Assembly: GCA_027063755.1 (NCBI GenBank)
Contig: JAMORD010000132.1
Location: forward strand, 1 to 5,574
Source of the DNA: a bacterium
GTDB lineage: Bacteria; Coprothermobacterota; Coprothermobacteria; Coprothermobacterales; JAADFF01
Reading direction: 5' to 3'
DNA length: 5,574 nt
Shown: in pieces, positions 1-4,581 of the stretch
Numbering within the stretch: position 1 is the first letter of the stretch
How the letters are laid out: each line of letters opens with the position of its first letter
Notes under the pieces: generated by a model
What the model was told of the DNA's origin: nothing
The model's input: the letters and a program-made list of their open reading frames with translations, nothing else
Databases searched by the model: none
Position numbers and translations under genes: made by a program

Positions 1-390
1 GCGTGGGTGTTTCAGGTGTCATTTGACCCCCTTCTTGTTGCAGTGGCTGTTGGAAAAAGTAGACATACACTTGAGGGGATTAAAAGGGCGGGTAAATTTG
101 CCGTGTCGCTGATGTCGGAAGACAACATTGATATTGTTTTACGCTTTGGTAGCAAATTGGAAAATAAGTGGTCTGGTATACAATATACCCTTATTGACGA
201 TGTGCCTGTGATAGATGGTGCCATTGAATACTTTACGGCAGAAGTGGTGAATAGGGTGGAAACTGGGGACCATGTGCTTGTGATAGGTGAGGTGTTGACA
301 GAGAAAACTGTAGAAGATGATAAACCACCTATTCTATACAGCGATGATGGGTTGATATTTATAAGAAATATGGAGATCAAGGAGTTTTAA
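1..390 (+). CDS. Flavin reductase-like FMN-binding protein, 5' partial
   Basis: Proteins of this family form a split-barrel fold that binds FMN. They serve as NAD(P)H:flavin oxidoreductases or as flavoprotein electron carriers in the cytoplasm. The reading frame is open to the left edge (Ala-Trp-Val-Phe-Gln precede the GTG at position 7), so that GTG is an internal valine and not a start. The visible 129 residues contain the family hallmark near the start (VSFDPLLVAVAVGKSRHT), then a GKFAVSLMSED stretch, a central FGSKLENKWSGI segment, and the late GDHVLVIGEV strand with an ILYSDDG ending. Family members are usually about 150-170 residues, so roughly 25-40 N-terminal residues are missing. There is no C-terminal rubredoxin domain as in the high-molecular-weight rubredoxin type; the protein stops at IKEF. 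The gene converges on the repeat protein gene, and both end at a shared hairpin. The family assignment is firm, but the substrate and electron acceptor cannot be read from the sequence. Confidence 0.88.
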   Translation, partial: AWVFQVSFDPLLVAVAVGKSRHTLEGIKRAGKFAVSLMSEDNIDIVLRFGSKLENKWSGIQYTLIDDVPVIDGAIEYFTAEVVNRVETGDHVLVIGEVLTEKTVEDDKPPILYSDDGLIFIRNMEIKEF

Positions 391-392
391 AA

Positions 393-426
393 GAGAAAAG
401 CCCCCGCATGTGTGGGGGCTTTTCTT
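393..426. terminator. Bidirectional intrinsic terminator
   Basis: A long perfect hairpin pairs GAAAAGCCCCC (395-405) with GGGGGCTTTTC (414-424). Two more pairs (one G-T) can close the stem over an ATGT loop. It starts a few bases after the flavin reductase stop codon. Read on the plus strand, the stem is followed by TT and its own 3' arm is T-rich. Read on the minus strand, the stem is followed by a TCTTTT tract. It therefore suits both convergent genes. Confidence 0.9.
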
Positions 427-441
427 ACCAGTATAGTTATA

Positions 442-1485
442 TTATGGTTTGCGAATACGCGCGAGTAGTTTCATGATTTCAATCTTGGCTTTTCTGAACT
501 TTTCAAATAGATTGTGCTCCTTGAGATAAGACATGAGTTTACCATTATCTACTATCCGTTTGGCTTCATCAAGGGATATATCTGCAACTTTGCCAAGTAT
601 AACAACCGTCGTGGCATATCCTATATTCTTTTCTTCAATAAGGCCTAGAATCTCATCTTTGTCAAATCCAGACCAGCGGGCAAGTACATCTGCTATCTTC
701 TCTTCTAAATTTTCTTTGATGTTCTTGGCCTCTTGTTTGAGAAACTGCATAACTTCCTGTCTCGCTGTCTGGAATGTTTCTGTGAGTTCATTTTCTTCAA
801 GATATTTTCTGAGGTTTCCAGATACAACGATGCTTGCCGATGTCTGAAGGTCTATATTTCCTACCTTGGCAAGGACAACGGCGTTAATAGTGCGGGCTGG
901 ATTGAGACGGAAGTCTCTTTGTACGCTCACTATAGTTTCTGTGGGAATACCCGACCAGCCTGCAAGGACATTTACAAAATCCTTCCATACTCTGCCCTTG
1001 ATGCCAGGTATTTTCTTCTGTTTTCCTTGCTTGTATAAATCTCTCATGAATTGTTTTAGCGATTTAAGTGCTCCCATGAATTTTTCTTGCAAATTATTCT
1101 GCTCCACATATTCTTTGAGTTTGCCTTCGGCGACAATCTTTGCAGCTTCCTCAAGAGATATATCTCCGGCCTTGGCAAGTACAACGGCATTGATAAGCTG
1201 AGAAAACCTCATCTTATATTCTCTTTGTACGGCTACTATGTCACTTACAGAGAAACCAGACCATCGTGATAGAATGCCTAACAGTTGTTCTGGAGATGGT
1301 TTGCGACCTTTATCGCCTCCTCCTCTACGCATAGGTACCTGGACTGGTGCTTGGCTTACACTACTAACTGTTTGTGAATTGTCAGATGATGCATAAACGG
1401 TGTCTGGTGCAGAAAACACCATAGGACTGATAAAGATTGCCAGGGCCACGAGCCCCGCCAGTAATGCCATTCCAATCTTCTTCAT
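442..1485 (-). CDS. Secreted protein with three WSG helical repeats, function unknown
   Basis: I do not recognise a named family. The ATG at 1485 is chosen because AAGGAGG lies 8 bases upstream and the product then begins with a classic signal peptide: MKKIG, a hydrophobic core at about residues 7-26, and probable cleavage after A32 (VYA) or A26. The reading frame extends further upstream but has no such support. After a Ser/Gln/Pro-rich linker and a basic glycine-rich patch (residues 53-63, RRGGGDKGRKP), the 347-residue protein has three diverged repeats at about residues 69-150, 171-252 and 265-343. Each opens with L-x-x-WSG-[FI] and carries VxLxK, [DN]I[SD]L, IVxxG[KN]L and Y[VL]xExxL positions. 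The repeats look fully alpha-helical and are joined by Lys/Glu-rich linkers. There are no catalytic motifs, no cysteines, no lipobox and no anchor, so it is probably exported and soluble or wall-associated. It is transcribed divergently from the DUF47-PiT operon. A role in binding a surface component or a partner protein is only a guess. Confidence 0.85.
   Translation of the reverse strand: MKKIGMALLAGLVALAIFISPMVFSAPDTVYASSDNSQTVSSVSQAPVQVPMRRGGGDKGRKPSPEQLLGILSRWSGFSVSDIVAVQREYKMRFSQLINAVVLAKAGDISLEEAAKIVAEGKLKEYVEQNNLQEKFMGALKSLKQFMRDLYKQGKQKKIPGIKGRVWKDFVNVLAGWSGIPTETIVSVQRDFRLNPARTINAVVLAKVGNIDLQTSASIVVSGNLRKYLEENELTETFQTARQEVMQFLKQEAKNIKENLEEKIADVLARWSGFDKDEILGLIEEKNIGYATTVVILGKVADISLDEAKRIVDNGKLMSYLKEHNLFEKFRKAKIEIMKLLARIRKP
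457..1281 (-). repeat. Three-copy protein repeat (about 80 residues each)
   Basis: Copy 1 is encoded at 1036-1281, copy 2 at 730-975 and copy 3 at 457-693. The WSG tryptophans are residues 75, 177 and 271. Copies 1 and 2 share INAVVLAK at the same distance from the Trp (30 residues to the Lys). Copy 3 is two residues shorter there and reads TTVVILGK. The copies differ in most positions, so this is an old duplication and not a recent DNA-level repeat. Within each copy, the part after VxLxK (ISLEEAAKIVAEGKL in copy 1) resembles the part before it (VSDIVAVQREY), which hints at a two-half origin. Confidence 0.85.
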
Positions 1486-1492
1486 ACTCCAT

Positions 1493-1500
1493 CCCTCCTT
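1493..1500 (-). promoter_or_regulatory. Ribosome binding site fixing the repeat protein start
   Basis: On the minus strand this reads AAGGAGGG, a near-perfect anti-16S match 7-8 bases before the ATG at 1485. It rules out longer starts upstream, which would place a charged 33-residue extension in front of the signal peptide. Confidence 0.85.
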
Positions 1501-1524
1501 CTTGTTTTTTGGTTTTTCCACATA

Positions 1525-1556
1525 TATATACGCAGGCATGAGACACTTTGTGACAC
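1525..1556 (-). promoter_or_regulatory. Candidate promoter with Pho-box-like direct repeat for the repeat protein
   Basis: On the minus strand GTGTCAC (1556-1550) is repeated as GTGTCTC (1546-1540) after an AAA spacer. Nine bases later comes TATATA (1530-1525), a plausible -10 about 25 bases before the ribosome binding site. No good TTGACA-type -35 is present; the repeat sits where one would be. This arrangement resembles the enterobacterial Pho box (two CTGTCAT-like repeats replacing the -35), but the period here is 10 and not 11. The repeat is directly seen. The regulatory role and the link to PhoB/PhoP are inferred. Confidence 0.35.
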
Positions 1557-1585
1557 TTCTGTGAAAGGTGTTTCTATATAGCATT

Positions 1586-1591
1586 TATAGT
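1586..1591 (+). promoter_or_regulatory. Possible -10 element for the DUF47-PiT operon
   Basis: TATAGT lies about 33 bases before the DUF47 ribosome binding site in a very AT-rich stretch. TATATA at 1575 and TAAAAT at 1591 are alternatives. No convincing -35 is seen at 16-18 bases upstream, so the exact promoter is uncertain; it could need an activator. Confidence 0.25.
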
Positions 1592-1623
1592 AAAATAAAT
1601 CACACTTGTAAAAACAACTTTAT

Positions 1624-1632
1624 GAGGAGGTG
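1624..1632 (+). promoter_or_regulatory. Ribosome binding site fixing the DUF47 start
   Basis: GAGGAGGTG lies 7 bases before the ATG at 1640. In-frame starts upstream would add 24 residues outside the family's normal N-terminus and would place this strong site inside the gene, so the ATG at 1640 is preferred. Confidence 0.85.
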
Positions 1633-1639
1633 CACCGTT

Positions 1640-2284
1640 ATGATTGGAGGTATATCTACAGTTGTAAAGCGTATTATGGACCATATGTCACTTGTTGAAA
1701 AGACCCTTGAGGCTTTCAATGAAGTGCTTAAGCAGTATCTGAAAGAGGATATGGACATTAATGAACTATCGGGACTGATGAAACTTGTACATGATCTTGA
1801 GGGACAGGCTGACGACATGCAGGAAGAGGCCACTGAGTCTATTATGCATTCAAGACTTCTTCCTGAAACGAAAGTGGAGCTCATGAGACTGGTTGATAGG
1901 GTTGACGGTGTAGCCAATAAGGCGGAGTCTATTGTAGACCATGTATTTCTATTTGCCCATCTAAAGTTTCCTGAAGATATGAGGGGTCAGCTTGCCCAGA
2001 TAATGGATATAACAGTAAAGCAGATGAAGGCTGCTAAAGAGATGGTCAAGTTCCTGTTTGAAGATTTTAAAAAGGCCAAGGCCAAGGCCGAAGAGGTTGA
2101 TGAATTTGAGTCTGAAGTTGATGGATTGGAAAGGGCCCTGATAGCCGAGCTGAGAAAGTGGGATGTATCTATTGCAGAGAAATATGTATATCTCAACTTT
2201 ATTGAGAAGCTTGCCGATATTTCCGATGCCATAGAAGATGTGGCCTCTGTGGTAGAGCAGATTATAGCTATAAGACAGATCTAA
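1640..2284 (+). CDS. DUF47/PhoU-like phosphate transport accessory protein
   Basis: This is a 214-residue, almost entirely helical cytoplasmic protein of the DUF47 (TIGR00153, PhoU_div) family, which is relatively close to PhoU and typically encoded next to PiT phosphate permeases. Its length matches the family. PhoU-type acidic metal-binding patterns of the form [ED]xxxD recur in the two three-helix halves: around E54-D58 (DLEGQADD), D86-D89 (DRVDG), E157-D161 (ESEVD) and D196-D200 (DAIED). The N-terminus (ISTVVKRIMDHMSLVEKTLE) and the C-terminal LADISDAIEDVASVVEQI are typical. The stop codon lies 14 bases before the PiT start, so the two genes are almost surely cotranscribed, as with ykaA-pit in Bacillus subtilis. 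By analogy it modulates the transporter or phosphate homeostasis; the mechanism is not settled for the family. The family call is firm and the precise role is inferred. Confidence 0.92.
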   Translation: MIGGISTVVKRIMDHMSLVEKTLEAFNEVLKQYLKEDMDINELSGLMKLVHDLEGQADDMQEEATESIMHSRLLPETKVELMRLVDRVDGVANKAESIVDHVFLFAHLKFPEDMRGQLAQIMDITVKQMKAAKEMVKFLFEDFKKAKAKAEEVDEFESEVDGLERALIAELRKWDVSIAEKYVYLNFIEKLADISDAIEDVASVVEQIIAIRQI

Positions 2285-2298
2285 AGGGGGGAGCTGAC

Positions 2299-3258
2299 AT
2301 GAAGTTCCCCATATGGTTAAAATCGTATGGTCCTCTATCTTCAGGTCTTTATCTCGGTTGGGCTCTTGGTACCAATGATGCTGCCAATGTCTTTGGCACG
2401 GCTGTTGCCACGAGGGTTATACCATTCTTGTGGGCTGGTGTATCTATTCTTATATTTGCAACAGTGGGTGCTGTGCTTGAGGGGTATGCCGGTTTTCAAA
2501 CGCTTGGTAAGTTTGGTGCCATGACGCCGTGGCAGGCATTTTGGATAGCACTTTCTGCTGCTCTGACTGTGACCCTCATGACTTATTGGGGTTTGCCTGT
2601 ATCTACATCGCAGGCTATTGTTGGTGCTATCATTGGTGCCGGGGCTGTCAATGGCACACTGGATCTCTCTCCGCTGGGTAAGGTTGTTATTTCTTGGGTA
2701 TCTACACCCATTGGTGCTGGAATCATAGCATTTCTTTTGTACTTTATACTAAAACCGCTGATTCTGAAGTTCTCAAAAGGCCTCTTCGGTTGGGATAATT
2801 TCATTTTTTGGGGACTACTTATATCGGGTATATATGGTGCATATTCGCTTGGTGCCAATAATGTGGCTAATGTTATGGGAGTATTTGTCAATGCGGGAGC
2901 TGTTTCTCCCTTTATGGGGGCACTTCTGGGTGGACTTTCCATTGGTCTTGGAGCACTTACATATGGAAAAAAGGTTATGGAGACAGTAGGTGGGGGTATT
3001 GTTAGACTTTCACCGTATACGGCACTGGTTGTTGTGCTTGCTGAAGCCATTACAGTTCACTTCTTTGCCGTTGTTGGTGTACCTGTGTCTACCTCTCAGG
3101 CTGTTGTCGGTGGGGTTATTGGTGTCGGTTTTGTAGAAGGTGTTAATCGTATAGATAAGCAGACTGTAAAAAAGGTTCTTTTCGGGTGGATAGGTACTCC
3201 CACAATAGCGGGTATATTATCTGCAATTATCATGTTTTTGGTCAATCTTGCATCGTAG
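2299..3258 (+). CDS. pit: PiT-family inorganic phosphate permease, copy 1
   Basis: This is a cytoplasmic-membrane symporter that imports inorganic phosphate using a cation gradient (H+ or Na+; which one cannot be told). The 319-residue protein shows about ten hydrophobic segments and the two inverted PHO4 halves of the family. The first half has the GTNDAAN signature (residues 24-30) and GLPVSTSQ (98-105). The second has GANNVAN (185-191) and GVPVSTSQ (260-267). These are the loops expected to form the phosphate site. A short hydrophilic loop (about 152-168) separates the halves, making this the compact bacterial/archaeal form without the long central loop of some members. The second signature has Asn where many relatives have Asp. 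The ATG follows a GGGGGAG ribosome binding site, 14 bases after DUF47. A sulfate permease of the CysP branch is less likely because the GxND motif is intact. A terminator follows. Confidence 0.93.
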   Translation: MKFPIWLKSYGPLSSGLYLGWALGTNDAANVFGTAVATRVIPFLWAGVSILIFATVGAVLEGYAGFQTLGKFGAMTPWQAFWIALSAALTVTLMTYWGLPVSTSQAIVGAIIGAGAVNGTLDLSPLGKVVISWVSTPIGAGIIAFLLYFILKPLILKFSKGLFGWDNFIFWGLLISGIYGAYSLGANNVANVMGVFVNAGAVSPFMGALLGGLSIGLGALTYGKKVMETVGGGIVRLSPYTALVVVLAEAITVHFFAVVGVPVSTSQAVVGGVIGVGFVEGVNRIDKQTVKKVLFGWIGTPTIAGILSAIIMFLVNLAS

Positions 3259-3277
3259 ATCTCGTTACAGGGACTGA

Positions 3278-3305
3278 GAGGGGAGGCATAGCCTCCCCTT
3301 TTTTT
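3278..3305 (+). terminator. Intrinsic terminator of the DUF47-PiT operon
   Basis: GGGGAGGC (3280-3287) pairs perfectly with GCCTCCCC (3291-3298) over an ATA loop, followed by seven T residues (3299-3305). It begins about 20 bases after the first PiT stop codon, so the second PiT copy is probably not just a read-through product of the first operon. Confidence 0.92.
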
Positions 3306-3306
3306 G

Positions 3307-3315
3307 TGGTATAAT
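3307..3315 (+). promoter_or_regulatory. Extended -10 promoter for the second PiT gene
   Basis: TGGTATAAT is a perfect TATAAT with an upstream TGn, lying one base after the T-tract of the preceding terminator. The -35 position (about 3286-3292) falls inside the terminator hairpin and has no TTGACA match, which an extended -10 can tolerate. Transcription would start near 3322, giving a leader of only about 20-25 bases. Confidence 0.75.
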
Positions 3316-3328
3316 ACCCTTCACGCTT

Positions 3329-3337
3329 AAAGGAGGT
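3329..3337 (+). promoter_or_regulatory. Ribosome binding site fixing the second PiT start
   Basis: AAAGGAGGT ends 7 bases before the ATG at 3345. The in-frame GTG at 3339 is only one base from this site, too close to be used, so the protein begins MWWTV. Confidence 0.85.
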
Positions 3338-3344
3338 AGTGCCC

Positions 3345-4301
3345 ATGTGGTGGACCGTATCTTCTGGTGCCTTTTTAGGCTGGACACTGGGTTTTAATGA
3401 TAGTGCCAATGTTGTTGGCACTGCTGTTGCCGTGCGTATCATACGCACGACACTGGCTGGTATTATTATGTTTGTCTTTGCCACACTGGGTGCTACTCTC
3501 TTGGGACATTATGGTTTTACCACACTGGGTAATTTGGGAGACCAAACGCCTCTTACCGCTTTTTCTATAGCGCTTGCTGCGGCTATAGCCGTGAGGTGGA
3601 TCAATCGCTATGGTATACCTGTTTCTACATCACAAGCCGTTGTAGGAGCCATAGTGGGTATGGGAATAGCTATGGGACATGTTAACCTTTCCCCACTTAC
3701 GAAGATATTTCTGGCGTGGATATTTACCCCTATCGGTGGGGCACTATTTGCCTATATCCTGTTTTTTGTGCTAAGGCCCATAACAAGACCTTTTCGTAAA
3801 TCTATATTCTCATGGGATAACATGATATGGTGGGGTATGGTTATTGTTGCATCTTATGGGGCTTTTTCTCTTGGTGCCAACAATGTTGCCAATGTAACAG
3901 GTGTGTTTGTCAAGGCGGGGGTTTTAACACCATTCTGGGGGGCGTTTATCGGTGGCCTCTTTATAGGTCTTGGTGGTCTTAGTGTTGCCATATTTAGGGG
4001 AGCATCGGGTAAGCTTTTTAACACTGTGGGAGGCGGTATTGTTAAACTTGACAGCTATACAGCGCTTGTGGCTGTTCTTGCGGAATCTATTACGCTTCTT
4101 ATCTTTGCCCGTATAGGTGTGCCCGTGTCTGCCACTCAGGCTCTGGTGGGTGCTGTTATTGGTGTGGGACTTGCAGAGGCACCGCATAGAATTAACCTTG
4201 GGGTGCTTCGCAATGTCATTACATCGTGGTTTACATCCCCACTATTTGCCGGTGTGCTATCATTCCTTATGGGAATGACTATAAAAGTTATGGGGTGGTA
4301 A
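3345..4301 (+). CDS. pit: PiT-family inorganic phosphate permease, copy 2
   Basis: A second PiT symporter of 318 residues, clearly paralogous to the upstream copy along its whole length. It shares the LGW-x-LG-x-ND opening, the VGTAVAVRI helix, the W-x-TPIG segment and the SWDN-x-I-x-WG mid-region. Its motifs are GFNDSAN (residues 16-22), GIPVSTSQ (90-97), GANNVAN (177-183) and GVPVSATQ (258-265). The last has Ala in place of the Thr of copy 1 and Thr in place of the second Ser. As in copy 1, the second signature carries Asn and not Asp. It lacks the ten or so extra N-terminal residues of copy 1 and has no DUF47 gene of its own; it has its own promoter and a small downstream partner gene. The copies are well diverged, so the duplication is old or one copy was acquired. 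Different affinity or coupling ion is possible but not shown. Phosphate is the most likely substrate; another oxyanion cannot be excluded. Confidence 0.92.
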   Translation: MWWTVSSGAFLGWTLGFNDSANVVGTAVAVRIIRTTLAGIIMFVFATLGATLLGHYGFTTLGNLGDQTPLTAFSIALAAAIAVRWINRYGIPVSTSQAVVGAIVGMGIAMGHVNLSPLTKIFLAWIFTPIGGALFAYILFFVLRPITRPFRKSIFSWDNMIWWGMVIVASYGAFSLGANNVANVTGVFVKAGVLTPFWGAFIGGLFIGLGGLSVAIFRGASGKLFNTVGGGIVKLDSYTALVAVLAESITLLIFARIGVPVSATQALVGAVIGVGLAEAPHRINLGVLRNVITSWFTSPLFAGVLSFLMGMTIKVMGW

Positions 4302-4302
4302 C

Positions 4303-4581
4303 ATGGAATTGACGCTAAAACAGATGCTGCAATGCTTGGAGCATGCAATATGCTATCTTGCCAAAGATGAAGATATTCAATGGCTTTTGCCTCGCATAGA
4401 GAGGGTGCTAAATTACCTGTCAGACCTTCCCAAGGGTGATGATAGAGACTTTGTTGAGGGTATAAGGGCCTTTTTTGTCAACTATAGAGATATGTATAGA
4501 CAGGTTGGGGTAAGGAAAAAAGATGCTGCTCGGAATTGGGTACAGATTATCAGGCAGTATCGCCATCATATGGGGGAGTAG
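4303..4581 (+). CDS. Small helical protein of unknown function downstream of PiT copy 2
   Basis: I do not recognise this 92-residue protein. It begins with ATG one base after the second PiT stop codon (TAACATG). GGGGTGG inside the end of the PiT gene is the only upstream ribosome binding signal, so translation is probably coupled to the permease. The sequence looks all-helical and cytoplasmic, with no signal peptide or membrane segment. An N-terminal helix (MELTLKQMLQCLEHAICYLA) is followed by acidic and mixed-charge helices, and the basic C-terminus is RNWVQIIRQYRHHMGE. It has two Cys (residues 11 and 17) that do not form a metal motif. Its position suggests a partner of the permease, occupying the slot that DUF47 fills for copy 1, but it shows no PhoU-type acidic motifs. 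Codon use matches its neighbours, and the absence of stops over 92 codons with a coupled start makes it a likely real gene. Its 3' end overlaps the HD-GYP gene by 32 bases. Confidence 0.75.
   Translation: MELTLKQMLQCLEHAICYLAKDEDIQWLLPRIERVLNYLSDLPKGDDRDFVEGIRAFFVNYRDMYRQVGVRKKDAARNWVQIIRQYRHHMGE

Noticed and set aside
533-1269. Plus-strand reading frames of 60-111 codons opposite the repeat protein
   Set aside because: They have no ribosome binding sites, their translations are low-complexity or family-less, and they lie wholly antisense to a better-supported gene with a signal peptide and conserved repeats.
442-1485. CRISPR or DNA-level tandem repeat underlying the three-copy protein
   Set aside because: The copies are similar only at the protein level, differ in length and have no identical DNA units or regular spacers.
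1486-1584. A longer start for the repeat protein, adding 33 residues
   Set aside because: It would bury the signal peptide behind a charged extension and lacks a ribosome binding site, while the ATG at 1485 has a near-perfect one.
1572-1599. Firmicute-type PhoP box with 11-base periodicity (TTCTAT, ATTTAT, AATAAA)
   Set aside because: The spacing is suggestive, but the units match the TTAACA-type consensus poorly and the region is so AT-rich that such spacing is easily found by chance.
1568-1639. An upstream start for the DUF47 protein
   Set aside because: The GAGGAGG site at 1624 points to the ATG at 1640, and the extra 24 residues do not look like the family's N-terminus.
2299-4301. Recent gene duplication or gene conversion between the two PiT copies
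   Set aside because: Even the conserved signature regions differ at many third codon positions, and large parts of the proteins differ, so no recently homogenised tract is visible.
2583-4348. Minus-strand reading frames of 70-155 codons within and just past the two PiT genes
   Set aside because: They are antisense by-products of the codon bias of the membrane-protein genes; none has a start signal or recognisable motifs.
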